Shown here: positions 17,897-30,068 of the stretch, piece by piece
Layout: the number at the start of each line of letters is the position of its first letter
Position numbering within the stretch: position 1 is the stretch's first letter
Origin: an uncultured SAR116 cluster alpha proteobacterium
GTDB lineage: Bacteria; Pseudomonadota; Alphaproteobacteria; Puniceispirillales; Puniceispirillaceae
Direction of reading: 5' to 3'
DNA: 55,244 nt
NCBI GenBank assembly: GCA_902596655.1
Contig: CACJUX010000011.1
Location: 1-55,244, forward strand
Notes under the pieces: model-generated
Seen by the model: only the letters and a program-made list of their open reading frames with translations
Told to the model about the DNA's origin: nothing
The model's database searches: none
Made by a program: the position numbers and the translations under genes

Positions 17897-20725
17897 ATGG
17901 AGAACAACACCAACAGCCTCTCATTAAGGGCCTCTTCATCTTCCCCAGACGGGACCACAATCAAGGTTCCCCAGCTGCATAGCGTGCCTGTTCTTTATCC
18001 GCATGGCACACGTATCATCTGGATCACACAAGATGGTGAGATCACGGTGCGTGACAGGCAGGCTGTCGTTGCGGAATTGGCGCTTGGCCCACCGCTAGTT
18101 TGCCATCGCCGCTGGAGCGAAGCGCGAAGCGGGGTTGAGATCACCAGCTGTCTTGATCTGATGGAATTATTTGCTTTTGCCCGGCCAGCCCGATTCTGTT
18201 TGCCAACGCCGGCCGGGCTTGCTGCCCAGCTGTCATTGCCACGCCCGCATTCTGCTGAGGACATGGCGGCGATGCTGCCTACGGCAGCCTTTATGCTCTT
18301 GGATGAACTAGCTCTACTTGAGGGCCACGCCCATGAAGAGGCTGCTGGTATTGCCGGGATGATGGGGGCTGGTGGCTGGATGTGGGGGCAATTGATTCAG
18401 ACACATATGGGGCTGAAAGCGGCGCGGCCAGCGCCGCCTGACGGCATGCACGCTGCAATATGGCGCCGGCTTCCCGAATTCACCGATTACGCACCGACAA
18501 CCCAACCCGGAAGTGACCCAATCCTTCCCGACGCAGCGCGTGCGCGGCTTGGACACATGTTGGCGGGCGTTTCCGAAACGCGCGAAAGCCAAGCGGATTT
18601 CGCGGCAGCTGTAACGGCAAGTTTTGACCGACCCGATGCTGGGCCCAGTCCAGCGCTTGTCCTTGCAGAGGCCGGAACAGGAACAGGCAAAACACTCGGA
18701 TATCTCGCACCTGCAACCTTGTGGGCGGAACGTAATGGTGCCGCAGTCTGGATTTCAACCTATACCCGTACACTTCAACACCAGATTGCCAGTGAATTGT
18801 CCCGCCTTTATCCAGATGCAACCGAGCGCTCCAAAAAGGTTGTTCTGCGCAAGGGCCGCGAAAATTATCTTTGTCTGCTTAATCTTGAGGAAGCATTGAT
18901 CCAGATGCCTGGCCAGCCGCGGCGCGCAATCGCACTTGGGCTAATGGCTCGTTGGGCCGGCGCCAGTGATGATGGTGATCTGACTGGGGCCAGCTTTCCA
19001 GCCTGGCTGACGGATCTTCTCGGGCGACCACAGACCGCGGGCCTTGCCGACCGGCGCGGCGAATGTATCCATGCCGCGTGCCAGCATTACAACAAATGCT
19101 TTGTTGAAAAATCCATGCGGCGGGCCAAACGGGCCGATATTGTTGTCGCCAATCATGCACTTGTGATGATAAATGCCGCCTATGCAGGACATGATGATAA
19201 ACACCAGCCAACACGCTATGTCTTCGATGAGGGGCATCATGTTTTTGACGCCGCGGACAACGCCTTTGCCGCCTATTTAAGCGTCCAGGAAACAGCCGAA
19301 TTGCGGCATTGGGTGCGCGGTGCTGAAGACGGCCGAAGGGGACGAGCCCGAGGTCTGAAAAAACGGCTTGGGGAATTGCTTGCCGATGACGAGGCTGGGC
19401 TTGTTGATCTCGATGCGGCGTTAGAAGCGGCGCGGCAGCTACCCGGACAGGGTTGGTCAAAACGGCTGTCAAATTTTCAGCCAACAGGGCCAGCTGAAAC
19501 CTTTTTCATGCATCTGCGCAACGCTATTTATGGTCGTGTTGCCGATACCCAGAGTCCTTATGATATCCAGGCACAATTGCATCCAGCTGGTGATGACATC
19601 ACTGTGGCTGCTTTTGCCTTTAAAGATATTCTCATTCAATTGGGCGCGCCCCTGCACAGCCTCGTCAAACGGCTGAAGACGACTCTGAATGACAAGGCCG
19701 AGGAGCTGGAAACATCGCAGAGAGCGCGCATTGAGGGTGCTATTCGTGGTCTTGAGCAGCGCGCTTCGGGACCGGTTGCCGCCTGGCAATTGATGCTTGC
19801 CGACATTGCCAGCGGACCACGCGACGGTTTTGTTGACTGGATGCAGATTGACCGGATAGATGGGCAGGATCGCGACATTGGTGTGGCACGGCATTGGCTT
19901 GATCCAACCATCCCCTTCGCCACCGCCGTTCTTGAACGTGCCCATGGTGTCACCGTTACCTCAGCAACGTTGCAAGACCAGGCTCCACGGCGCAACCATG
20001 ACGACCCCGTGTCATCAGCAGGCGTACCACCACATGATGGTTGGCAGTCGGCATTGGCACTAACCGGGGCCATCCATCTCAACCATCAAAGCCTAAGGGC
20101 GTCTTTTGCCTCACCCTTTGACTATGCGCGCCAGACAAAGATACTCGTCGTAAATGATCTGGAACGCGATAGGCCGGAAGCCACCGCCGCCGCAATGGCT
20201 GGCCTTATGAAAACGGCGGGCGGGGGTGGCCTTGGGTTGTTCACCGCCATCCGGCGACTGAAAGCTGTCTATCCGGCACTGCTTGCGCTGCTGGAGGAAG
20301 CTGACCTGCCTCTCTATGCACAGCATATCGACCGGATGAATCTCCAAACTTTGCTAGCGATGTTCCGCGAGGAACCCGAGTCCTGTCTGTTGGGAACGGA
20401 CGCGGTGCGCGACGGTATCGACGTTCCCGGTTCAGCCCTGCGGCTGATAATCTTTGATCGGATGCCCTGGCCGCGCAGCGATGTTCTGTTTCAGGCACGC
20501 GCCAAATGGCAGGGGCGAGACGCTTGGACTGAACGGATCGCCCGACTAAAATTACGACAGGCTTTTGGGCGTTTGATCCGCAATGCCAATGACCGGGGGG
20601 TTTTTGTCATGCTCGACAGCCGGTTACCAACTCGGCTGACCTCCGCTTTTCCACTTGATGTCGAAGTTGAGCGCATCGGCCTTGCTGAAGCTATAGGCAT
20701 TACGGGCAGCTTTCTCAGCGAATAA
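17897..20725 (+). CDS. DinG/XPD-type ATP-dependent DNA helicase
   Basis: A 942-residue superfamily 2 helicase. The first ~230 residues form an N-terminal domain seen in alphaproteobacterial members, containing LMELFAFARPARFCLPTPAGLA. Walker A AEAGTGTGKT lies at 257-266; STYTRTLQHQ is motif Ia; the region with CLLNLEEA and CIHAACQHYNKC supplies candidate Fe-S cluster cysteines; VFDEGHHVFDAAD is the DEAH box; the C-terminal half has TSATLQ, LFTAIRRLKAVYP and motif VI QAFGRLIRNANDRG. Relatives unwind DNA or DNA-RNA structures during repair. Exact role unknown. It ends at a shared bidirectional terminator with groEL. Confidence 0.93.
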   Translation: MENNTNSLSLRASSSSPDGTTIKVPQLHSVPVLYPHGTRIIWITQDGEITVRDRQAVVAELALGPPLVCHRRWSEARSGVEITSCLDLMELFAFARPARFCLPTPAGLAAQLSLPRPHSAEDMAAMLPTAAFMLLDELALLEGHAHEEAAGIAGMMGAGGWMWGQLIQTHMGLKAARPAPPDGMHAAIWRRLPEFTDYAPTTQPGSDPILPDAARARLGHMLAGVSETRESQADFAAAVTASFDRPDAGPSPALVLAEAGTGTGKTLGYLAPATLWAERNGAAVWISTYTRTLQHQIASELSRLYPDATERSKKVVLRKGRENYLCLLNLEEALIQMPGQPRRAIALGLMARWAGASDDGDLTGASFPAWLTDLLGRPQTAGLADRRGECIHAACQHYNKCFVEKSMRRAKRADIVVANHALVMINAAYAGHDDKHQPTRYVFDEGHHVFDAADNAFAAYLSVQETAELRHWVRGAEDGRRGRARGLKKRLGELLADDEAGLVDLDAALEAARQLPGQGWSKRLSNFQPTGPAETFFMHLRNAIYGRVADTQSPYDIQAQLHPAGDDITVAAFAFKDILIQLGAPLHSLVKRLKTTLNDKAEELETSQRARIEGAIRGLEQRASGPVAAWQLMLADIASGPRDGFVDWMQIDRIDGQDRDIGVARHWLDPTIPFATAVLERAHGVTVTSATLQDQAPRRNHDDPVSSAGVPPHDGWQSALALTGAIHLNHQSLRASFASPFDYARQTKILVVNDLERDRPEATAAAMAGLMKTAGGGGLGLFTAIRRLKAVYPALLALLEEADLPLYAQHIDRMNLQTLLAMFREEPESCLLGTDAVRDGIDVPGSALRLIIFDRMPWPRSDVLFQARAKWQGRDAWTERIARLKLRQAFGRLIRNANDRGVFVMLDSRLPTRLTSAFPLDVEVERIGLAEAIGITGSFLSE

Positions 20726-20735
20726 TCTCAGAACA

Positions 20736-20763
20736 AAAAAGCCGGGGGACACCCCGGCTTTTT
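20736..20763. terminator. bidirectional Rho-independent terminator between helicase gene and groEL
   Basis: GCCGGGG (20741-20747) pairs with CCCCGGC (20752-20758) over a GACA loop, flanked by an A-run before and a T-run after (20736-20740 and 20759-20763). It therefore serves either strand: the helicase transcript ends 10 bp before it and groEL stops 25 bp beyond. Confidence 0.92.
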
Positions 20764-20787
20764 ATCACTTTAATGATGGAATTAGAC

Positions 20788-22467
<1,680 letters not shown>

Positions 22468-22489
22468 TCAAAACCTTGATGATGACGAA

Positions 22490-22777
22490 CTATTCAATGA
22501 TGCCCATGATATCAGATTCCTTCATAATGAGGTAATCTTCACCATCAATCTTAACTTCGGTACCCGACCATTTGCCGAATAAAACGCTATCGCCAGATTT
22601 TACATCCAAAGGCTGTATTTTACCTGTTTCATCTCTGGCGCCTGCGCCAACAGCAATGATCTTGCCTTCCATTGGCTTCTCTTTTGCGGTGTCTGGGATA
22701 ATAATTCCACCTGCAGTCTTTTCTTCGGATTCCATCCGTTGAACGACGACTCGGTCGTGAAGGGGCCTAAACTTCAT
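22490..22777 (-). CDS. groES: co-chaperonin GroES (10 kDa)
   Basis: A 95-residue GroES starting [14 protein letters not shown], with the mobile loop [20 protein letters not shown] that contacts GroEL and the C-terminal [15 protein letters not shown]. The heptamer caps GroEL. The ATG at 22777 has a strong AGGAG site about 7 bases upstream; upstream in-frame starts would add residues from the leader and are not credible. Transcription is from the promoter and CIRCE element at 22816-22883. Confidence 0.99.
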   Translation of the reverse strand: MKFRPLHDRVVVQRMESEEKTAGGIIIPDTAKEKPMEGKIIAVGAGARDETGKIQPLDVKSGDSVLFGKWSGTEVKIDGEDYLIMKESDIMGIIE

Positions 22778-22815
22778 GCCTGTTTCTCCTCCAAAGGGGT
22801 TGTTAGAAAGTAGAT

Positions 22816-22842
22816 TTAGCACTCAGTAACGTAGAGTGCTAC
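22816..22842. promoter_or_regulatory. CIRCE element (HrcA operator) upstream of groESL
   Basis: TTAGCACTC (22816-22824), a 9-bp spacer, then GAGTGCTAC (22834-22842). This matches the CIRCE consensus TTAGCACTC-N9-GAGTGCTAA at 17 of 18 positions, the last base being C for A. It lies between the predicted promoter and the groES start, the normal site at which the HrcA repressor blocks heat-shock operon transcription. hrcA itself is not in the window. Confidence 0.95.
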
Positions 22843-22854
22843 GTCCCGGCTGCC

Positions 22855-22883
22855 TATGTGAGCGATGAGAACGAATTTGTCAA
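22855..22883 (-). promoter_or_regulatory. predicted promoter of groESL
   Basis: On the reverse strand TTGACA (22878-22883), 17 bp, then CACATA (22855-22860). The -35 is a perfect sigma-70 match; the -10 is weaker. The CIRCE element begins 12 bp downstream of the -10, around the likely transcription start, as expected for HrcA control. Confidence 0.65.
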
Positions 22884-22901
22884 GTGATATGCTTATTATT
22901 T

Positions 22902-24583
<1,682 letters not shown>

Positions 24584-24712
24584 TCATGAGCCGTTAGCCG
24601 CAAGCGCTTCCAGATCGCGACAGTTGCGATCGGACAATCTGCCTGCTGTGGCGAAGATTTTGCTCACAACTTGCGTATCGGCATCCTTGCAGCCAGAAAA
24701 ATACGTTCTCAT
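24584..24712 (-). other. 42-codon frame coupled to the upstream small ORF; faint SdhE-like pattern
   Basis: ATG at 24712 overlaps the stop of the 65-aa frame (ATGA). The 42 residues include GCKDADTQVVSKIF followed by GRLSDRNCRDLEAL. Aligned by eye without gaps this follows the spacing of the SdhE/DUF339 core (G-x-K-E-x-D ... F ... S-D ... x-E-x-L), but the usual RRGxxE arginine and the C-terminal half are missing. It could be a truncated remnant, the frameshifted end of the preceding frame, or chance. Confidence 0.22.
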
Positions 24713-24906
24713 AAGTCTGTAATGGATTCAGTTGTCGTATGGAACCGAGATTTAATTCTTTCAATAGTTTTCAAAAAATGCTTTTGATCCGCATTTGTAG
24801 CAAATCTAAAAACCCACAGCTCTGGGCAGAAAGCCTGCGGCAAAGCGTCGATTTGCAGACAGTGGATCTTATTGCTATTCACAAAGTGCATTAATTGTGA
24901 ATCCAT
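24709..24906 (-). CDS. possible 65-aa protein divergent from ctaA
   Basis: An ATG-initiated frame starting 16 bp from the ctaA ATG on the opposite strand. The 65 residues (MDSQLMHFVNSNKIH, ALPQAFCPELWVFRF, ERIKSRFHTTTESITDL) have ordinary protein composition with conserved-looking aromatic and charged residues, but I do not recognise a family and no clear ribosome site precedes the start. Its stop overlaps a further short frame by ATGA. It may be a real small gene, or the surviving N-terminal piece of a broken one. Confidence 0.35.
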   Translation of the reverse strand: MDSQLMHFVNSNKIHCLQIDALPQAFCPELWVFRFATNADQKHFLKTIERIKSRFHTTTESITDL

Positions 24907-24922
24907 CGATTGAGGTCTATCC

Positions 24923-25942
24923 ATGCTCGCTTCCCCTATCCAAAAGACTTTTTCAGTAAATGATAGCGGTCCAATCGTGGTCTGGCTTTTGATCATGGCA
25001 CTGCTCGTCGCCGTTATGGTGGTCATTGGCGGCATTACCCGTCTCACCGGCAGTGGATTGTCAATGATGGAATGGCGACCGCTCATGGGAACATTGCCCC
25101 CGATGAGCGCAGCCGAATGGGATCGGGTCTTTGCGTTATACAAGGCGTCACCTGAATATAATGCGGTCAATTTTGGCATGGACCTCGCTGGCTTCAAGAC
25201 GATTTTCTTCTGGGAATATTTTCACAGACTCTGGGGGCGGTTGCTTGGCGTCGCCTTCGCCCTGCCCCTGCTCAGCTTCTGGATGATGGGGCGGATACCC
25301 TACGGTTTTGGCAGCCGTTTTCTTGTGATCTTGGTTCTCGGCAGTTTCCAAGGCGTCATTGGGTGGTGGATGGTAAAATCCGGTCTCAGCGAGGAAGCCA
25401 GAGTGTCGCAATATCGCCTCGCAACACATCTTGTCATGGCACTTTTAATTTTCAGCCTGCTTATCTGGACTGCATTGGATATTCGCGATGGCAGATCGCC
25501 TTTGCCCCGCGGTTACACTGCGGCGACCATCGGCACTGTTGGCCTCACAATTCTAGCGGGAGCTCTGGTCGCCGGCATGGATGCCGGCCTTCTCTATAAT
25601 GAGTATCCGCTTATGGGGCCAAAACTCATTCCGATCGAATATGGCGAACAGGGACTTTTTGACCCATTTGAAAACCCAGCATCGGCGCAATTCCATCACA
25701 GATGGATTGCAGTTTTAGCTGTCATAGCCGTTCTTGGCCTAACGTTCATTGCAAAGAAGACCAACCTTAGCAGCGGACCGGCCTATTTTGCGATGGTGGC
25801 AGTAGCAGTGCAGTTCCTGCTAGGGATCACCACTTTGCTCCATGGCGTACCAGTGGCTCTCGGTGGCCTGCATCAGGCTGGTGCTGTGATTTTGCTTGGC
25901 AGTGTGATATGGCTCTCGCATGGGCTTTCACGCACTCGCTGA
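24923..25942 (+). CDS. ctaA: heme A synthase CtaA (type 2)
   Basis: A 339-residue inner-membrane protein with eight predicted transmembrane helices. Type 2 (alphaproteobacterial/mitochondrial Cox15) features are clear: GGITRLTGSGLSMMEWRPLMGTLPP near residue 40, WEYFHRLWGRLLG with heme-ligand His, YRLATHLVMAL, FHHRWIAVLAV and ALGGLHQAGAVILL, giving the four conserved histidines. It oxidises the heme O methyl group to heme A for aa3-type cytochrome oxidase. GAGG is 7 bases before the ATG. It stands apart from other cta genes, although an SCO copper chaperone is coded at 41.3 kb. Confidence 0.97.
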   Translation: MLASPIQKTFSVNDSGPIVVWLLIMALLVAVMVVIGGITRLTGSGLSMMEWRPLMGTLPPMSAAEWDRVFALYKASPEYNAVNFGMDLAGFKTIFFWEYFHRLWGRLLGVAFALPLLSFWMMGRIPYGFGSRFLVILVLGSFQGVIGWWMVKSGLSEEARVSQYRLATHLVMALLIFSLLIWTALDIRDGRSPLPRGYTAATIGTVGLTILAGALVAGMDAGLLYNEYPLMGPKLIPIEYGEQGLFDPFENPASAQFHHRWIAVLAVIAVLGLTFIAKKTNLSSGPAYFAMVAVAVQFLLGITTLLHGVPVALGGLHQAGAVILLGSVIWLSHGLSRTR

Positions 25943-25975
25943 CGCAGCGGCTTTGTCACCGGTGACAGCGTGGTG

Positions 25976-27751
25976 CTAGTCGCTCTTCGACTTGATAACC
26001 GGCACACGTCGAATATACAAGTCAGCAAGCGCGACATCATCCACTGCTGACGGCGCAGCCATCATTAGATCCTCGGCCTTGCCATTCATCGGAAACAGGA
26101 TAACCTCACGAATATTAGGCTCATTCGCAATTAGCATGACAATTCGGTCGATGCCAGGGGCAATGCCACCGTGCGGCGGTGCGCCAAAGCGGAAAGCGTT
26201 AATCATTGCCGGAAATTTCTCATCAACAACACTGTTTTCATAGCCGGCAATCTCAAAAGCCTTGTACATGACTTCAGGTAGATGATTCCGGATTGCCCCA
26301 GAGGACAGTTCGATGCCATTGCAGACAAGGTCATATTGCCACGCCTTGATCTCGAGTGGATCCATGTTTTCTAGCGCCTCCATGCCTCCTTGCGGCATGG
26401 AAAAAGGATTGTGCGAGAAATCAATCTTGCCTGTTACTTCATCCAATTCGAACATTGGAAAATCGACAACCCACGCAAATTTGAAACTGTCTTGATCGAT
26501 CAGGCCCTGATCCTCACCAATCTTTACTCGGGCACGTCCAGCCAGACTTGCCGCCTCATTGGCCGGAGCGCAGGCAAAAAACACAGCATCACCGTCACCA
26601 ACACCAGCGGCCACGCGAATCTCTTCTGCCTTCTCTGCACCAACCGCCTTTGCGACCGGACCCCTAGCCTCTCCATCGCCATAAATGATATAGCCCATGC
26701 CCGGGGCGCCTTCGGACTGTGCCCAGCTATTCATCCTGTCAGCGATAGCCCGACTGCCACATTTTGGGCCGGGTACGGCACGCACAACGGCGCCCTTTTC
26801 CACATTCTTGGCAAAAATTGAAAATCCCGAATCACGGAAAATCTCGGTGACATCGGTGATTTCGAAAGGTACTCGCAAGTCCGGCTTGTCATTGCCATAT
26901 TTGAGCATCGACTCCGCATAGGGAATGTGTACAAACTCACTGTCGATGGACTTATCAGAAAATTCTTCAAACACCCCCCTGATAACCGGTTCAACAGCAT
27001 CAAAAACATCCTGCTGTTCGACGAAGCTCATCTCAAGGTCAAGCTGGTAGAATTCGCCCGGACTGCGATCCGCACGGCTATCCTCATCACGAAAACAGGG
27101 GGCGATCTGGAAATAGCGGTCAAAGCCGGACACCATGATCAACTGTTTGAACTGCTGGGGTGCCTGCGGCAGCGCGTAAAATTTTCCTGGATGCAGCCTT
27201 GCTGGCACAAGAAAATCACGCGCCCCTTCGGGAGAGGAGGCTGTTAGAATGGGAGTCTGGAATTCAGTGAAGCCAAGGGCGACCATGCGGCCCCGAATTG
27301 ACTGGATAATCTGGGCGCGCAGCATAATATTGTCGTGTGGGCGCGTTCGGCGCAGGTCAAGAAAACGATACCGCAATCTCGTTTCCTCACCTGAATTCTC
27401 ATCAGAATTGACCTGCAACGGCAAGGTATCTGCTGCCGACTGCACCGAAAATTTCTCGATCCGCACTTCAATATGGCCGGTCGGCAAGCTGGTATTGATG
27501 GTCTCATCACTGCGTTTCAACACTTCACCCGTTACCGTCACGACTGACTCAAGGCGCGCTGACTCAACCATTTCAAAGCACGCGTCCGAGGAGTCAATTA
27601 CACATTGCGTCAGGCCATAATGATCACGCAAATCGACAAAAACCAGTTGACCATGATCACGCTTGCGATTGATCCAGCCCGACAGCCGGACTTCTTCACC
27701 AACATTGGCCTCGGATAATTCAACACAAGTGTGGGAACGGTAAGCATGCAT
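25976..27751 (-). CDS. aspS: aspartyl-tRNA synthetase (probably non-discriminating)
   Basis: A 591-residue bacterial-type class IIb synthetase: N-terminal OB anticodon-binding domain (MHAYRSHTC ... [26 protein letters not shown]), class II motif 2 ([25 protein letters not shown]), the bacterial GAD insertion (~300-400) and motif 3 ([13 protein letters not shown]). It charges tRNA-Asp; many alphaproteobacterial AspRS also charge tRNA-Asn for GatCAB, which I cannot settle here. ATG at 27751 is chosen: GGAG is 8 bases upstream and the N-terminus fits homologues. Alternatives at 27757 or 27838 are poorer. Confidence 0.97.
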   Translation of the reverse strand: MHAYRSHTCVELSEANVGEEVRLSGWINRKRDHGQLVFVDLRDHYGLTQCVIDSSDACFEMVESARLESVVTVTGEVLKRSDETINTSLPTGHIEVRIEKFSVQSAADTLPLQVNSDENSGEETRLRYRFLDLRRTRPHDNIMLRAQIIQSIRGRMVALGFTEFQTPILTASSPEGARDFLVPARLHPGKFYALPQAPQQFKQLIMVSGFDRYFQIAPCFRDEDSRADRSPGEFYQLDLEMSFVEQQDVFDAVEPVIRGVFEEFSDKSIDSEFVHIPYAESMLKYGNDKPDLRVPFEITDVTEIFRDSGFSIFAKNVEKGAVVRAVPGPKCGSRAIADRMNSWAQSEGAPGMGYIIYGDGEARGPVAKAVGAEKAEEIRVAAGVGDGDAVFFACAPANEAASLAGRARVKIGEDQGLIDQDSFKFAWVVDFPMFELDEVTGKIDFSHNPFSMPQGGMEALENMDPLEIKAWQYDLVCNGIELSSGAIRNHLPEVMYKAFEIAGYENSVVDEKFPAMINAFRFGAPPHGGIAPGIDRIVMLIANEPNIREVILFPMNGKAEDLMMAAPSAVDDVALADLYIRRVPVIKSKSD

Positions 27752-27844
27752 GGTCATGGCTCCAGAAAAGCCCCAGAAGGGGAGTAAAAACGGCCGCAGT
27801 ATGCAAATTATAAACCGAGACTGCAACCGGCATTTCACTAGGGC

Positions 27845-28840
27845 TCAAGTGGCGTCATAACTTGTGTTGCAGAGATATTTCCGACGGCTCCGGCAAGATT
27901 TGTGACGATCAGCATCACCAAGATTTTCAGGAATGTCAGGCCAAGGCTGGCCCAGTGCCTGTTGCATCACCACCGAGTCAAATGGCCATCCGGATTTCTT
28001 CACAAGTGCCTGTACCATCGTCGCGACATGGTCAGTTTCTGTTCTACAGCATCCGCTGATGATACTTACGCCCATGTCAAGGGCAAACAGCGTATAGTCG
28101 GCCATCAATGTCGGCATAACATGATAGTGAATTGCGCCCCCTTCACAGGAGGGAATGCCGCAATTGCCATTGGCGATAAGCCTAGTGTCAATATGTATCT
28201 GCCCCATACTGGCATTCCAGTGCAACAATTCTGCAGGGCCAATGCCACATTTCGCGCAATGGAAATCAACCTTTTTGGCATTGCCAAAAACCGAAAATCC
28301 TGCGGCAAGTCTCCTATCATGGACCTCGCCAGCGTATTTAGGGCCATGGTTATCGCAACAGGCAAACCGGTTGCTTTTGCCGCCTCAAGCGCAACGGTGA
28401 TTTTCTTAGTGCTGGACACGCTATCAATCCACAGCATGTCCACGCAACCATCTGCAAAAGCGTTCGCCTGTGAGGCAAAACATCTCGCGTTGTTTCATGG
28501 GTCAACGCACCCATCGGCTCAACAAACTCAACAGTTGGACTCATCAAACCAGCAACAATCAGGCGGTGCTCCTGCCTGTCTTCAGCAGCATCAGCTGACG
28601 TGCGAGCGAGACAGTCAGCAGCAGCGTTGAGCTAGACGATACGGTCCTGCGCCTCTTGCAGCTTCAGACGCAACACTTCACCGCCGAATGAATTAGTCAG
28701 CACACGATCAGCGCTCCAAAAAACAAAGTGTGAAGACCGATGATATCGTCCCGTCTTTCGACATTTCACAGCTCAGGCGGGTAGCTGGTTTCCAGACCAT
28801 GCATAAACAGGTTGATACCAGAAGCTCAGTCAGCCAAAAG
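27845..28840 (-). pseudogene. decayed homocysteine S-methyltransferase (betaine/SMM-type)
   Basis: The complete family order can be read across broken frames on the reverse strand. N-terminal: GINLFMHGLETSYPPEL, stop, NVERRDDIIGLHTLFFGA; frame change; VLTNSFGGEVLRLKLQEAQDRIV, stop, LNAAA, GLMSPTVEFVEPMGALTH; frame change near 28470; DGCVDMLWIDSVSSTKKI, GLPVAITMALNTLARSMIGD; frame change near 28270; CGIGPAELLHW, GNCGIPSCEGGAIHYH, LMADYTLFALDMGVSIISGCCRTETDHVATM. The last part holds the zinc ligands GNC and GCC. At least three frameshifts and three in-frame stops make it nonfunctional. An intact enzyme would make methionine from homocysteine with betaine or S-methylmethionine. It lies between DUF1289 and aspS on the same strand. 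Confidence 0.9.
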
Positions 28841-28896
28841 AAATTCTTTTAAGCAAGATTTCCATCAAGTGCCGAATGTTTCAATGCCAGTCCTTT

Positions 28897-29130
28897 TTAA
28901 CCTGTCTGTATTGTTCGACGCGTTGCCCGCCGCCGCACACCAGTCGCAGCGACGCGCCTTGCCCGCAATTCATTCAGTAGAACACTTTGTTCATCTGCTG
29001 ACATACCCGGCCAGGCGGCGATCTCCCTGCGAGTCCGATAACAGCCTAGGCACAGCCCTTTTTCCGCATCCATCTGGCAGACCGAGATGCAGGGAGACAC
29101 CAGCTTCGCCTGAGTCTGACTGTCATCCAT
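28897..29130 (-). CDS. DUF1289 domain protein
   Basis: A 77-residue cysteine-rich small protein. The DUF1289 pattern is complete: SPCISVCQMDAEKGLCLGCYRTRREIAAWPGMSADEQ, with four cysteines (C-x3-C, C-x2-C) likely binding a metal, then a Leu/Arg helix (LLNELRARR). Function unknown; in other proteobacteria it often lies beside fumarase or redox genes. The ATG at 29130 is preferred (GAGGTAG about 9 bases upstream) over an upstream start that would add 28 residues overlapping the DJ-1-like gene. Confidence 0.9.
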   Translation of the reverse strand: MDDSQTQAKLVSPCISVCQMDAEKGLCLGCYRTRREIAAWPGMSADEQSVLLNELRARRVAATGVRRRATRRTIQTG

Positions 29131-29170
29131 AACGCAATCTACCTCGCGAAAGCGTGCCTGCACCCCCTTA

Positions 29171-29683
29171 TCAGGCAGCGCGGCTTTCGTCCTGATCGTC
29201 GAGCATAATCTCATTTAACACATCGAGACCAGCGACAATGTCATCCGTATTGGTGACAGCCAGATTTTTAGCCCGGGCAACGTTTGCGCCATCGACAAAT
29301 TCAGGATAGCTCATATCGACAATGTCGAGGATCTTGATTGCATCGGCAATGATGAGCACGGGCATGTTTTCGCGAAGAAACGCCTTCAGGATCCGCTTCG
29401 CGTGAACCTCTGACGAGAGTTTTTCGATATGTCGATAGCCCTGTGGAATGATCAAGGCGTCATAATCAACGGCAAGTGTAGTTGAGAGCGTTGAATCCAC
29501 CGGGTAGGGCATACCCCAGCCGGTGCCACTCCAAGCATTGGTAAGACCAGCGTCTCTTGAAATGATCTTCAATTTTGCATTTGCCGACAGCATCGCCTTT
29601 TGGATTGCGATAAAATTGGCCTCGTCAAAGCCACTGGCCACCATAAGGCCAACTGTTTTGCCAGCAAAATTTGCCATTCGCAT
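29171..29683 (-). CDS. DJ-1/PfpI-like protein lacking the catalytic cysteine
   Basis: A 170-residue protein with the DJ-1/PfpI (class I glutaminase-like) fold: VGLMVASGFDEANFIAIQKAM at the N-terminus, WGMPYPVDSTLSTTLAVDYDALIIPQGYRHIEKLSS in the middle. It most resembles the domain fused to the C-terminus of large catalases. The usual nucleophile-elbow cysteine (A-x-C-H-G) is replaced by LIIADAIKIL, so protease or glyoxalase activity is unlikely; the glutamate before the elbow region is retained in SGFDE. AGGA stands about 8 bases before the ATG at 29683. Upstream, 29744-29989 holds no gene that I can see. Confidence 0.82.
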   Translation of the reverse strand: MRMANFAGKTVGLMVASGFDEANFIAIQKAMLSANAKLKIISRDAGLTNAWSGTGWGMPYPVDSTLSTTLAVDYDALIIPQGYRHIEKLSSEVHAKRILKAFLRENMPVLIIADAIKILDIVDMSYPEFVDGANVARAKNLAVTNTDDIVAGLDVLNEIMLDDQDESRAA

Positions 29684-29989
29684 AGGTAAATTCCTTTTTT
29701 CGTGTTTGTGACTGCTGCGCGAATATCCATACCGGCGCCCCAATAATCACCGCCTGCAAGGCAGTGGACATGGCGCGGGAACATTTATTTACATCGGTGC
29801 GCGGGTATAACGCGTCAAGCTGAAATGTTCAACCCCGATATCTGTAGTTTGTCGATCGCATTGCACATCCAATTTTTTTTAACCGCATCGCCGCCAGTCA
29901 GAGATCTGCATCGAAAAGGAATTCTTGTTTATACAGCCTTTCAGAGGGTTGGTGCCCGTAAACACACTTCGTTTTTACGTCATATTGAG

Positions 29990-30018
29990 TTGCTTTTGCC
30001 TGGTAATTTAGCCATATA
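29990..30018 (+). promoter_or_regulatory. possible folE promoter
   Basis: TTGCTT (29990-29995), 17 bp, CATATA (30013-30018), followed by a leader of about 45 bp to the folE ATG. Moderate match to sigma-70; no riboswitch-like structure was recognised in the leader. Confidence 0.4.
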
Positions 30019-30068
30019 CAAACGTGGGTTCCGATTTTGGCAAACGATTAGCCGACAGGTGTGTAGTA

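Noticed and set aside
27902-28630. 242-codon plus-strand open frame opposite the decayed methyltransferase
   Set aside because: It arises on the complementary strand of the pseudogene. The reverse strand shows an unmistakable homologous protein order, whereas this frame resembles nothing.
29744-30068. folE leader as a possible tetrahydrofolate riboswitch
   Set aside because: No conserved THF riboswitch sequence or convincing paired structure was found; only a moderate promoter is visible.
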